Source of the DNA: Amphirosellinia nigrospora
Taxonomy: Eukaryota; Ascomycota; Sordariomycetes; Xylariales; Xylariaceae
DNA: 64,000 bases
Assembly (NCBI GenBank): GCA_004123355.1
Contig: SCHM01000007.1
Location: 1,054,001-1,118,000 of the forward strand
Direction of reading: 5' to 3'
In this document: one piece after another, positions 12,290 to 25,600 of the stretch
Position numbering within the stretch: the first letter of the stretch is position 1
Layout of the letters: the number at the start of each line of letters is the position of its first letter
Translations under genes and position numbers: made by a program
Notes under the pieces: model-generated
What the model was told of the DNA's origin: nothing
Seen by the model: the letters and a program-made list of their open reading frames with translations, nothing else
Databases searched by the model: none

Positions 12290-12575
12290 TTGGTTAATAG
12301 CAGCAATAGATTTGCCTACAAGTGCAAGCGTCGGCACCGGTATCCTTTACACATCCGCCTCATCAATAGCAGCAATGCACGCTGGAGTTGTACTATCGCT
12401 TTACAATTGGACTACGATTTCGAGCCACGGGGCAAGATTAAGGAGTCAGATGTTACGGCGAATAACCAATTCCCACCCTGGGTGAAGAAGACTCACCGCG
12501 ATATCAAGATCTTCAAAAACGATTTTTAACCCGGGTAAGATTAAAAAAGTTCTCCGGTAGGCACAAGTTGCCATC
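12290..12575 (+). pseudogene. Captured fragment of a fungal dynamin-type GTPase, copy 1
   Basis: The plus strand encodes residues like TRYPLHIRLINSSNARWSC, then a Tyr-Asp rich stretch and a final RWAQ-AILNP motif. In fungal dynamin/Mx-type GTPases this is the segment after the P-loop: a TRYPxxxRL strand, then a (L/R)RRAQxAILNP helix before G3. Neither the P-loop nor the DxPG G3 motif is present, so only an internal piece was taken. Compared with copy 2 at 34006 it has lost one base near 12330, putting the TRYP start in another frame, gained one A near 12515, and acquired G-to-A changes that create stops (TGA-to-TAA style) in the FDPGEIEE region. It cannot make a protein. The gene lies antisense to the element's own orientation. 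Confidence 0.6.
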
Positions 12576-12688
12576 CTGAATCCCAAACACGACCACGAGC
12601 TATCCTCAATCCCAAACACGACCACGAGCTATCTTTAATCCCAAACACGACCACGAGCTATCCTCAATCCCAAGCACGACCACGAACT
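12573..12688 (+). repeat. 29-bp tandem repeat, four units
   Basis: Four head-to-tail units of 29 bp starting at 12573, 12602, 12631 and 12660, consensus beginning ATCCTCAATCCCAAACACGA. The first unit overlaps the AILNP codons of the dynamin-like fragment, so the array grew out of captured coding sequence. Copy 2 has three units (29, 28 and 28 bp). Confidence 0.9.
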
Positions 12689-12754
12689 CTACATTCCAGG
12701 TGACGGCGCCATCGCAAAGTGTACCAATCTCTGCAACGCACTAGACCTTTATCT

Positions 12755-12912
12755 CCTTCGAAGAGAGCCTGAGCTTGCCGACGAGTCTGAGGGAAACCTC
12801 ATAAGTCAGCTGAAACGTCTGAGGAAAAGGAACCCTTCGAAGAGAGCCTGAGCTTGCCGACGAGTCCGAGGGAAACCTCATAAGCCAGCTGAAACGTCTG
12901 AGGAAAAGGAAC
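12755..12912 (+). repeat. 79-bp tandem repeat, two units
   Basis: Two units starting CCTTCGAAGAGAGCCTGAGC at 12755 and 12834; the element copy at 33777 has three. One plus-strand frame within the unit reads as a charged coiled-coil-like peptide (ELADESEGNLISQLKRLRK), suggesting a second captured coding piece, now broken. Origin unknown. Confidence 0.85.
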
Positions 12913-15420
12913 TCGAAGACCTGAGGAACGCGTTTGTTACGATCGATCCAGAGCCCCAAGGTCCTCGGAGACCTGAGGACCGCGCTTGAAACACTATAAC
13001 AAGAAGCAAGGGAACAGGCAGAAGAGGTTATAGACGAACACCCCGTGGAAGATGCCGCTGTACTTGTTACGCCAGTACAACGGCTGATTTGCGGCGACCG
13101 TAGTCTTCTTGGAGGGCAGCTCAGTAGAAGTTGCATTTGAGCAGGGTTTGCGATGGCAGTACCGGTCTACGACCCGAGGATAGTAAATATTTGAGTTAAT
13201 ATCAAATTAAAAAAACAGGAAAGTAGGATAACCATAAGCATAATTAGACGAATAATATTGAATAATCGCGTTTAGTGCAACGCATAACTATGAAATAATC
13301 GGGTTTAATGGAACGTATAACTATTGAATAATCAGATTTAGTACAAAATCAAATTTAGTACAACTTATAACAAGAAAAAAATCAGGAATAAAACCTTATA
13401 ATTTATTTATATTATACCATTACCTTTAATATGAATATTTAACCTTGAATTATTTTATTAAATTATAGTTATCCGTATAATAGAGAATAAATGCCGAGGA
13501 CCAAGTATATACGATAGTAGGTAAAAACAAGGGGGTTCCCAATTCGGGTAAAAGAATTTCCTATTTAGGATATAAGAGACAAAAAATTTTTTTATCGACA
13601 AGAAAACCTTCCTTTCACTCAGTCGTACCTCCTTCATAAAACTCAAGCATTTCGATAATATTTTAATTTTTTGTTTTTTATTTAATAAACTTTATATAGT
13701 TTTAGTTATTATTTTATAAAAATTTAAAAAAGCTCGCCGCTGCGCTTTTTAAACGGGTATACGTTTATTAGTTTTTTAGCTATAAAAATATCTTAAATAA
13801 TAAACTAGCCGATTAAATAGCTAGCTAATTATTTTTTTTACTTTTGCTTTAAAACTACTTTTTAAAAAAAACTAATTTAAATATGCTTACGTTAAATAAT
13901 AAAATAAAAAAAATTAAATAAAATAATAATATAATAATTTATAAGCTAGATTTATATATTAGCTAAAGTATTAATTAGTTTTATAAGCTTAAAAATTTTA
14001 AAAAATACTATTTTTTAAAAAAATATTAGTTAATTTTATGGCAAAAAAAAAAAATATAAAAATTTTACTAGATATTATAAAAAACTATTTCAAAAAATAA
14101 ATCGAACTTTATAGCTATAAAAAAAAAAAACTAAAGTTATATTTTTAAATACCCGGACTAAAGTATATTTTTTTTTTTTTTTATAACTAAAAAACAAAGA
14201 ATATAAAGAATTTCTAAATATAAATGTTATAAAAAAATATAAATTTTTTAGCGCAACTTATAATATTAAATATAAGTTTTAAATATTTTAAGCTATATTT
14301 TTATAAATAATACTAAAATAAAGCTTACTAGCTTTATTTTATTTATTATTTTTTTTTCTTATTAAATAAATATAAATAACTGCTATTTATTTAATATAAA
14401 TCGGAAATAGTTATATAAAAACAGTTATAAAACTAGCCGCTTAAAAGTTTTGCAGCTATAGTTGAACTTTTAGTAGTTAGTTATAGTTAGCTTAAAATAA
14501 ACGTTAATAAACTTTTTTTTTTTTTTTTTTTTTCGGAAAAAATTTCGTAAAGTTAATAATATATATAAACTATTAAACTAACTACCTAAATGACCTTAAA
14601 TATACGCTATATTGTTTTAAAATATATTTATTAATTAATAAAAATATTAATAATTATATAAAAAAATTTAGCAAAAGAATAAATTATAAAAAAATAAAGC
14701 TAATATTAATATATTATAAAAAAAACCCAAACAATAGCTTAATTATTTTTATAATATGAATTATAATTATAAAAGTAAAAACTAATTATAAAATATATAT
14801 TTTATTAAAAAAATTATCGTAAAACTTAAAAAGATTTATTAACTTATATATTAAGCTAACTAATAAAATAAAAAAAATAATAAAGCTATAACGTTTTTAT
14901 AAATATAAGTATAATAAATATAAAAAAGCTTAAAACTAAAAAGCTTAAATAAAAAGTTTAAAAATAATATAATAAAGCTTTTAAATTAAAAGAATAAACG
15001 CTATAAACTTTAAATAAAATAAAAGCTTTAATAAAAAAGCTAAACTTAATAAAAAAAAACGTTATTTTAATATTAGTAAAAAAAAAATATTAAAAAAAAC
15101 AATAATTATTAAATCTTAATTTAGTACTTTTTTTAAAATATATAATTAATTACAAATGTTTTAAATACTATAAAATAAAATAAACTATAAACTTTATGAT
15201 TATAGCGAAAAAAAAAGCTTTTAATCTATTAAATAGTTTTTATTATTTAATAATAATAAAAGTTTGAAAATAATATTATTATTTATAACTTTATTTTATT
15301 AAGTAATATTAGTTTTATACTAAAATCTTATTTTTCTAAAGTATTTTTTATTTTTAACTTTTATATAGTGCGAATAATTTTTAATTTATACTTTTATTTT
15401 TTAAGCTACTTATAAACCAC

Positions 15421-15469
15421 AAATAATAAACAATAAATAATAAATAATAAATAATAAACAATAAATAAT
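15421..15469. repeat. Heptamer microsatellite (AAAYAAT)7
   Basis: Seven perfect 7-bp steps: five AAATAAT and two AAACAAT. The only variation is C versus T before A, the RIP target context, so AAACAAT is probably the original unit. Confidence 0.85.
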
Positions 15470-18385
15470 AAACTAAGCAATTATTATTACTAATCGGTTG
15501 TTTAATTAATTTAATATAATAATAATATAATCTTTGTTTGCTTAAAAAAACGTGTGTTAAAACGTCCGCTAACGCGCTTTTATTTTTTATTACGCTTTAA
15601 TCGGGATTTTTTAGCATATAAATATAAAGCTAAGCTATTTTTCAAAGTATTAATTTATATTTATGTTATTTATAGCTAAATAATACAATATATTATATAA
15701 AATAGCTATTTCAGCCTAACAATAGTTTAGTTTTAAAAAAGTTGATAATCGTTAAAATTTAATTTATTTATATTTAAATCGTATTATATAAAATAATTTT
15801 AATATTTAAAGCTATTTTTGCTATATATTCTTCTAAAAAATATTTAATAATAGTAAATATATCGTTTTTTGTTTTAATAGTTATTTTATTAGCTATGCTT
15901 AAAAATCTTACTACTATTTGCTAGATTATTTTAGTTGTTTTATTTTTTTTTTTAACCTATAAATAATTTTACTAGCATTTTTTATTTTTTTTTTAAATTA
16001 ATCTATTTTAAGCTTATATCTAGCTTAAAAGTTTAGATTTTTTAATAACTTTATCTTAAATATTAAGCTTAAAAACTTTTATTTGCCTTCCGGTTAATAA
16101 GCTATTAGCCCGTTTAATAAAATAATATCATTTTTTATAAACCGATTTATTTTATTTTTAAGCCTTTTTTTTACGTCGTTTTAAAACTAAATATAATATT
16201 TTAAACTACTAATACTAAATTAAATAAAACCGAAAAAAATCTTAGCTTTAATTAGTTTAACTAATATTAATATTAAATTAGTTAATATTAAAAAAGTTAT
16301 AATTTTAACTAGCTTAAATTCTTTTAATAGTTTATAAAAGCTATTATATTTAGTTTTAACAATATTAAAGTATATTAAACGTTTAAAATAGCTATTAATA
16401 ATATTAATTTATTTAAACTAATTACGTTTAATAATTGTAATTTTAAGCTTATATTTTAAAAAAATACAAACTTTTCCTATTTTATTAAAACTTTAAAAAA
16501 AAAACTTTAATACTAATAAAACGTAAATTTATTAAATAATAAGCTTTAATATATTAATAAGTTTTTTATTAAAAAGCTTAATTTATTAATATTTATTAAG
16601 CTAAAATTAAACTTTATTTAATTTATTATAATATAATAGCTTTAAATAATCGTTAAAATATATAAAGCTTTAATAATAAACAACGTTTTTTAATAATTAA
16701 AAAACTTAACTTTTTATATAAAAACGCTTAAATAAATAACTATTTCGATAAAGCTTCTTGAATAACGTTTTATAAATTAAGCAATATTTTTTTAATAAAT
16801 TTTTTAAAGTTTCGATTAATTTTAATATATAAAATAAATTAAAAAAAATTAATAAAACCGATTATATTTCTAAAATATTTTATTTTATTTACTATATATT
16901 ATTTTCCGTAATTTTAACTATTATATATTTATTTGTTTAATTTTAATAGTTTATATATAATTAATAAAAGCTATAAAGCTTTTATTAATAAAAACTATAT
17001 TATTATTTAATTTTAAAAGCTTATAATTAAATCGATTCGGTTTTTTTAATAAATATATGTTTGTAATAAAAAATTAGCTTTTTAAAACTAACCGATTAGC
17101 TAAGCTTTTATGCTTTAAAAAACAACCTTTTTTATTAAACATTTTTAAAACTAAAATATTAATTTTATTATAATAAACGTTTTTTTTAGCGTTTTATATT
17201 ATTATATATTAGCTATATTATTTAAAGCTTAAATAAACGTATAATATTTTATTAAAAATTTTATAAACGCTTAATATATTATTAAAACTTTTTTTATTTT
17301 TATTTTTATATATAATAGCTTTTTAGTTAAAAAAATAATTTACCTAGATAAAGGTTTAAAATAAATATAGTTAAATATTTTGTGTATAATATAAAAAATC
17401 TTTACTAAAAAGCTAATTATACTTTATAATAGCATAATTTTAGCTTTTTATTTTTTTTAATTTTTTTTATTATATATAAAATTAATAAATAAATTATTAT
17501 TATTAATATTTTTTTAAAACCTTTAGTGGATATTTAATTATTTTACCGCCAAATTATTTAATTAATTTTAAAGCGCCTAATTTACAAATAAAATTTCGTA
17601 GTTAAATTAAAATAACTAATAATTAAAATAGCTAAAAAAGCTGCTAAAAATATAAGCCCGGCGTTTTTTTAATAAGCTTTTTTTTAGTTAATTTTTTTTT
17701 TTAAATATTACGTATTTTTTACTAATTTTATTTTTATTTTTATTTATTTAATATTTAAGCTTATTAAAAAATACCTCTAATATATTTTTATTATTAATAA
17801 TAAAAACTATATGTTCGTTTATATAATAAACTAAATTATTATTTAATTATTATATATATTAAAACTTTTTTATAAGCTTTAAAATATAAATCTTATACAA
17901 AAATAAAACTTTTTTATTATCTTACTTTATATATTATTTTAAATAATAATAATTAATATAAACGCTATAAACTAATCGTAATATTATAAAACTTAAATAT
18001 TACTTATCGAAAGCTTTTTTAGCTTAATATACTCTAAGCGTATAAAATAATAACTAGTTAGCAAATATAGCAAACTTAAGCTTTAATAAAAATTAAGTAA
18101 AAAAAACATTTTTAATATTTATTGTTATAATATTAATTATAAATAAGAAAATAATTAAATAATAAAATTAAAAAAATATAATAATTTTATATTTTTATAT
18201 AAAATTATTATCAAAAAAACTAGCATTTAGCTTAAATATAATATAATACTATTAATAATAAAATATTATATAAAACTAAAACTTAAAAAAAAAAATTTAA
18301 ACTAAAAAATAAGCAAAAATAATATATATATATAAGCTAATATTATAGCCTAATTAAACCTAATATTTTTAACAAAATTTAACGT

Positions 18386-18535
18386 TTAAAATAACCTAAT
18401 AAATATAAAATAGTTTAAAAAAAAAATTTTTTTATAACGCTTAAAATAAACTAATAAATATAAAATATTTTAAAAAAAAATTTTTTTTTTCTTATAATAT
18501 TTAAAATAAAACTACCAAATATAAAATATTTTATT
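18386..18535. repeat. Tandem relic, three units of about 55-60 bp
   Basis: TTAAAATAA-type starts at about 18386, 18441 and 18501, each followed by a TAATAAATATAAAATA-like core and a long A/T run. Mutated along with its surroundings. Confidence 0.6.
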
Positions 18536-20639
18536 TTTTAATTTATTATTAATATTTTAAATATTTATATAAATCTTTATTAAAATTAAAAAAAAAAAAA
18601 AATTTATTAATTATTAAAATAAAAGTTTTAATATCGATATAAATTATTTTTAGTTTTATATTATTAATATTTACTATTTTTGTTTACGTTTTATAGCTTT
18701 TTGCTTTATTATTAGATTTTTAAATTTTTTTTATTAAACGTTATATATTACTTTTTTTTTCGCTTTTTTTTTTATTTTCCGATAATATTAATATTTTTTA
18801 ATTTTAGCTAGTAAAAATTTTTATTTTTATTATTATAAATATAAAACTATTAAATATTACCCTAAAAACAAACCGAATAAAAAATAACTTTTTTTATAAA
18901 TCGCGAATATTCTTTTTTAGTAAAACTACTATTAAATATAACTAATATATTAAACGTAAAAAAACTTGTAAGCTTATAAATTTATTTTAAATTATTGTAT
19001 AATTAATAATTATTCGTAAATTTATATATATCGCTATTTATTAAATAATTTTATATATATTAAATAACGCTGCTAATTTAAAAATAATATTTATATAAGC
19101 TATATATTTTTAAAGCTATAAATAAAAAAATAAAAAACTGTAATAAGGTATAATTTGCTTAAGTTTGTAACTATTATTATTTTGCTTTTTTCGCCGAAAA
19201 ATCGCTAAGCTTATAATTATAATAAAATCTTTTAAAAATATAAAAACTATTATTAATTTTAATCTTAGCTAATAACTATTGAAAATAATAAGCGTTAAAA
19301 TCTTTTATAACTAATATTATAATATTTTTTAAATATATATTAAAAAATTATTAATATAAATTTTTCTGCTAAAGTTTAATAAACATTAATAATATATATA
19401 TAATATTTTTCCTATTTAAATTTAAATATATAAATATAGTTTTTATTTATTATTATTTTTTATACTTTTAAGCTTATATTTTATTTATATATTAATATTA
19501 TTATTATATTTTTATTTAAATATACTATATAAAAAAAATAGTTATAATTTATTATTAAAATTAAAAAGCTAATAATTCTAGTAGTTAAATATTTCGCCCT
19601 ATATATATTTACTATATATATTAAAGTATTATTTTAATATTTTATATTTAGATTTATTTTTTTTATGTAACTAATATATAACTTATTCGTTAATATTTAT
19701 AATTATATATAGTTAGCGTTTATTAACTAAACTAACTTAGCCACGCTTGCCTTATGATACTTATTTTATAATAAATTTTAAGTATTATTTATAAAATAAC
19801 TTTTATTTTAATTTATATTTATTTTTTTAATTATTTTAATTGAATATAATTTATTTAACCCTTAATAAAAAAAATTCTAAGTAAATTTTTTTTTTTAATA
19901 AAAGCAATTAAACCAGCTTTAAAAACAAAAAATAAAAACGCTTTTAAAAAAACAGAAAAAAAGGGGAAGGAAAAAAAAAGGAAAAAAAAAGTAAGACTTT
20001 TTTATACCTTTTATATACCACGATATAATTACGTAGCCGTTTATTATATTAATATATTTTATAATAATATTTATTATATAATTAAAGGTTTTTTACTACT
20101 AGCAACCCGCGTTAAAAAACAATAAACCTAATAATTATCCCCGCAAAAAAATTAAGCTAATTTTAATTAAAATAAAGCTAAAAAACTTTATAATAACCCC
20201 TTGCTTAAGTTTATAATCAAATTTCTAGCTTTAATAATTGTTTATATTAACTAGGCGTTAAATAAGCTAATTTTTATACCGTTTATAATTTTAATAAAAA
20301 ACATTATATAATAATTAAAAAATAACTTTTTAAAAATCCGGCTTTTTTTTACTAAAATAGTTTAAAACTAATAAAAAATAATTTCTAGTATTTTATATTT
20401 TAATTTTTTTCTTTATTTATAATAATACTAATATTTATTAACTAACCGTTCGCCTTAAATAAACAATTTTTTTTAAATAATAGCTATAAAAATTAGCCCT
20501 AAAGCCCGGCTAAAAAGAAGTATTATTTATTAAGCCGGACTAATAATAAATATACGAAAATTTGCTTATAAAAAAATAAACAAAACTAATAAATAACTAT
20601 AAATTTAAAAAATAAAAAACTTAAATATTATAATAAAGC

Positions 20640-21640
20640 GGTTATAAAGGCTTAAATTATATTTAAAAATATAGCTTAAAAAAAAACAACAGCTTTTTAC
20701 CCTAGCTATAGCGGTAGAACGCCCGTTATATAAGCCGAATATTAGCTATTTTTAAACCTAAATTAAGTTTTAGTATTATATTTATTATTTATAATATATT
20801 ATTTTTATTTATAATTAATAAAAATATTTTAATAAATATTATTATATTAATCAATATTTAATAAATTATTAATATTACTTTTTACTATAAAATATTTATA
20901 TTTTTAACTATTTTTATATAATATATAGTAATTAATAATATATTAACGTTTAACTATAAAATAAAAAAGTTATAATAGCTTAAATAGCTTTAGCCATACC
21001 GAAATAAAAAGCTAAATAATATTTTTAAAAAGCTTACTAGCTTTTAATAGCTTTTAGCCCTTAATATAGCTTAAAAATAATAGCCTTTTTATCCTAGCTA
21101 AAATAGTTTAATACCTGCTATATAAACTAAATACTAACTATTTTTAACTTAATTTAAATTTTAATATTACGTTTATTACCTATAATATTTTATTTTTATT
21201 TATAATTTAAAATACTTTTAGCAAAAATATAGTTAAGCTTATAAGCTTAATAATACGCCACTTAAAACTAGTAAAAACTGCTAACAAATAATAATATATA
21301 TTAAAAAAAATATAATTAAGCTTATAAACCTTATAGCGCATAACTTAAAACTAGTAAAAACTACTAGCAAGCTATAATACGTAGCGTATAAAAATATATT
21401 ATTATAATAAATCATATAAAATAAGTTTATAAAATATAGTTAAGCTTATAAGCTTAATAACGTATAACCTAAAGCTAGCAATAACTATTAGCAAGCTATA
21501 ATATATAGCGCACAAAGATATATCATTATAATAAACTATATAAAAATAAGTTTATAAAATATAGTTAAACTTATAAGCCTAACAATATATATTTTAATAT
21601 TAGTAATAATTACTAGCGGGCTATAATATATAATATATAA
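20640..21640. repeat. Tandemly duplicated relic region
   Basis: Two layers. About 20660-20815 resembles 21060-21215 (period about 400): both run from a CTAGCTA motif through a TATAAGC/TATAAAC step to a shared TTTATTTTTATTTATAATT end. Then AAAATATARTTAAGCTTATA recurs at 21224, 21307, 21431 and 21556 (spacings 83, 124 and 125), each followed by a conserved CTAGYAA..ACTA..GCAAGCTATAATA segment. The array was mutated after it formed. Confidence 0.65.
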
Positions 21641-22457
21641 CTTAATTAAACGGACTTAATAGAAATAATAGTAAAAAAAAAAAAATTAATATATATAAAC
21701 TTTATAATAATATAAAGTTTAATAAGCTAAACTAAAAAAAGCTATTTAAAATAACTTTAATATGTTTTAAAACTTATTAAAATACTTTATTATTAAATTT
21801 ATTTAGTTTAAACGGTTGGCTTTTTTATATTTATTAATTTTATTTAGCTTTAAAATATAAAATAAAAGTTTTCTATTTAGTTAAACTATTTCCGAAAAAA
21901 AATTTATATAATAAATAAATTAATATAATTTATAAAACCTATAAGTTCTTTAATAGATTTTAATAACGATTTAAAGTTAAATATTAAAAATAATAGGAAT
22001 TTTTCTATTATTTTTAATATTTAAACTTTTAATTTTTAAATAGTTTTTATAAGTAACATTATTCTATATATGAATTTTAATTTTAATTTAATTCATAGAT
22101 TAATCGGATTTAAAGAAATAATCGATCGCTATATGAGTTTAAATATATTTAATTTTCTTTAAATATATTAGTTTTATATCTAAATATAAATTTAAAACAA
22201 TATTTAGGTATTTTTATTTTAATTTCTTTAATTTAACTTCATTTATATAAAGCTAACTTTATTGTAATATTATGAAAGATAATATAGCAATAATGATAGG
22301 TTTTTAAAATCTTTTAAAAGAAATTATTTAAATTTTGATATAAAGACTTTTAATAATAATATTAACTATGTGTTTATATTATTAATCTTATAGTACAAAC
22401 TCTATTATAAAAATATATTTAACTATAAACGAAAAAAAATTTTTATTAAATTATATA

Positions 22458-22685
22458 ACGTACCACACAAGCATCCTACACACACAAGTAAGCTGCACAC
22501 TTAAGCTTGGCATTTTATTAAAATTATAATAACTTAACGAAACTAAGCCTAATCGGGCGATAATTTTCAAGGCCAATATATAACTATATATAGTATATAA
22601 ATATAATTTTTTTAATTTTTTACGCTAGCTTAATAACGTTATAAACCCCGGTTTTTAAAGTAAGCTAAAAATAAAGCTAAAATTA
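22458..22685 (+). mobile_element. Orphan arm of the TA-flanked foldback element
   Basis: Starts ACGTACCACACAAGC directly after TA (22456-22457) and follows the arm sequence of the foldbacks at 27159 and 30348 for about 228 bp, up to GCTAAAAT, then diverges. No inverted partner follows within several kb. It is closest to the right arm of 30348: it shares the CACACACAAGTAAGC segment, GGGCGATAAT and AACGTTATAAACCCC. Confidence 0.8.
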
Positions 22686-25600
22686 ATTAAAAGAATTAAT
22701 AAATTTTAAAAATAATTTACTTTAATATTAAATCATAACGTTAAAAAATTCTACTTAGTCAATTAAGTTTTTATTATTTTAAAATTAATCATTATTTTAT
22801 TGTTATATTTTATTATTATTTTCAAATATAAATAATGTTATTTATAAAAATTCAATATATAAGATATTTCATACTTTTATTGATTTAAAAAGCCTTTTTA
22901 AATCTATTAATTAAAATACGTTAAATATAAAATTTTAAAATATATTTTAAATTTTAAAGATTAGTTTATCATTAAAAAACTAAAAAAACTTTTAAATATT
23001 TTTTTAAAACTATTTGTTAAATTATGAAGCAAAGTTTATATAGCTTTACTTAAATGTTTAATATATTTTATATATTTATAAAAAATATAATAAACTAAAT
23101 ATTTTGATTATAAAAACAAAAATCGAATTTAATTATATTATTACTTTACTTTCATAATGTATTTTATTTAAAACTTTATTAATCAGCTTTTAATTTTCGA
23201 TTGTTAAAATACATAGCTAAGCTATAATAATAATTTTATATTATTAAATTTTATTTAGGTTTATTTATATTATATATTTTGCTTTTATCTTTACAATATT
23301 TTATATATATTATATTTTATATTTTTTTAATACCACTTTTAGTTGTTTTATATATATAAATTTAGTTATATGTATATAAATATTATTTTTAAACCCCATA
23401 AAAAATTTGTAAAATATTAAACGTTATATTTTTATTAGTTTTGTTTAAATATTTTTTTTAATAATATTTTTTAAAGCTCATAGAATTATAATATTATTTA
23501 TTGCGTTAAGTCTTTATATAAACTATAAACTTATATTAATTTTATTAATAATAATATTTTCATTTTTATTTAATTATAATAATATTAACTTTATTTTATA
23601 TTATTAATAAATATTTATTTTATTTATAATTTTTAATAATATTCATTTTTATGTTGAATTTCATTTAAATTAATTTATTTAATAATCAATAAAAATAAAT
23701 TTTAAACTTTATTCAAATATAATTTTATATGAAAGATTTAATATTTCGATTTAAAAAGTCTCTATATTATATTATATTATTATGATAATAGTTTTTTTTA
23801 TATTTAAGGTTCTTGCTGCTTAATTATAAATAAAATCGTTAAATTGTTGTATAATTTTATTAAAATAAGTTAGCTTCAAAATGAATATTAATATTATATT
23901 ATTCAAAATTATATTTTAAACAATATATTTAATTAAAATTCATTTATCAGCTATATTATTATTTTAATTAAACTATGTTTATTTATATCATTTATAGTTT
24001 TTTTGAATTAATATTAAAATAATATATGTTATTAAATTATTTTTATTAATATTATATATATTTAAAGTTTGCCTGGTTTATATTTGCATTTTGAATATAA
24101 ACTCTATAATTTATTTATATTATTATTAATATTTTTATATTTTATATTTTTGCTTTCGCTATATATTTCTATTTATATATCAATATGAAATTAATATTAA
24201 AAATATATTAAAAACTATTATTTACAATTATGTAATAATAATATTAAAGATTTTATTTAATATAAAATTACTTATTTTTAAAAGTTTTATTTAATAAAAT
24301 TTGTTAATCTTAGTTTTATTTATTAGTTTATTCTAAAAACATTTTTTTTAAAAATATTATTATAATATAATAAACTAGAAACTTTATTTTATTTAAAAAC
24401 CTTTATTTATAATTATAATAAATAAAATATTTACCTTATTAGCTAATTAGTTTTAAATGGTTATGTTAGTTTTAGTTGAAAAAAAAATAATTAGTTAATC
24501 TTTTTTCTTAAATTTCTTTTAATTCTTTTAATTTATATTTTATAAACTATAAATATTATTCAATAAAATCTTTATTTATTTTAAAATATATTAAAAAACG
24601 TTTGAACTTATTATATCATTATTAATTTATTATAAATTTACTGGGGATTTAAATATAATATACATAATATACATTAAAACTTTATACTTATATTATAATG
24701 ATAATAGTTCTAAATTATTTTTTATATATAAGTTTTTGAATATTTTTTAAAAGTATTTATAATATTTCAATAATATTCAAAATCGATTTTTATAACATAA
24801 ATCTAAAACTTTATTTTATAGCTGTTTTTATAGTTTTATTAAATATTTTAATATATTATATTTAACCTTTTTTGTGTAAAAGATATAAGAAAATTTATTT
24901 AATAAAAATAAAATATATTATTTTTATTTATTATCAAATATAATATATTTTTTAATTTTGTAAAACTTTAAAAAACTCCGATTAAAATAATTTATTAATT
25001 ATTCTTTTTTTAATTATTATTAAACCTTATTATTATTATAAAACGTTTAATAATTGTTTTGCCTACGTTTAAAATATTATTATTAATGTTTTATTTAAAA
25101 TGTTTAGTTATTATATTTTTATAATTTAAAATAATTTTTATAGCTTTTTATTATATATTTTAATTTAATAGCGTTAATATTTTACTTATTAAAATATTAA
25201 TATAATCGTTTATTTTATTGCTATATATTCAATATTTTTTAGTATTAATAAGGCTTTTTTGCTAAACTTATACATGATTATTAATAATATATCGAAAGTA
25301 TTATAACTATATAAAATAGTATTGATATTCTTTAAACATTATAAATAATATTATTAATATTTCTTCATTTCTTTTATTATATTATATATTATAAACTTTT
25401 TAAAGTTTATAATATATTTTTTAGCCCGAAATAATATCTTTTATATATATTATTTTTACAATGATATAACTATTTTTATTTATTATTATATATAAGAATA
25501 TAACTAATAGGTAAAAATAAAAACTATATTGGTTTTTTTTTTTACCGAATTTAAAATAGCTAATTTATATTTTTTACTTTTGGCGATTATTTTGGCGAAT

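Larger units (their letters stand above)
12077..13649 (-). mobile_element. Helitron2/Helentron-like non-autonomous element, copy 1
   Basis: 1,573 bp, matched over its full length by 33777-35390, which fixes the boundaries. Read on the minus strand, the 5' end is TGCTTGAGTTTT and the same 12 bases recur inverted near the 3' end (AAAACTCAAGCA, about 12105-12116). These are followed by a hairpin (GCCCCT/AGGGGC, 12083-12100) and a terminal CTAG (12077-12080). An asymmetric terminal inverted repeat plus a 3' hairpin is the published Helentron/Helitron2 layout. No target duplication is seen; both copies have A/T-only flanks compatible with T-T insertion. It encodes no Rep-helicase, so it depends on another element. 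It carries a captured dynamin-like fragment and two tandem arrays. It shows many G-to-A differences from copy 2. Confidence 0.72.
13650..22457. other. RIP-degraded AT-rich relic DNA
   Basis: 8.8 kb with no gene, the longest stretch here without a GC-normal insertion. My CA/TG count (2 CA, 1 TG, about 19 CT in 16201-16560) comes from it. It holds a T-run near 14513-14534, a heptamer microsatellite (15421-15469), a short tandem array (18386-18535) and larger tandem relics (20640-21640). Its size would fit one or two destroyed retroelements, but I cannot recognise any protein motif. Confidence 0.72.

Noticed and set aside
12573-12688. CRISPR-like direct repeats
   Set aside because: 29-bp units are immediately adjacent with no spacers, and the setting is a fungal transposon.
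12741-13136. 131-residue minus-strand frame (and its counterpart 34404-34877)
   Set aside because: It is the antisense of the 79-bp tandem array; repeated Arg/Ser/Leu blocks follow unit number, and no family is recognised.
13458-13646. Small frames near the right end of the Helentron copies (also 35186-35380)
   Set aside because: They lie on opposite strands in the two copies and are not conserved as protein.
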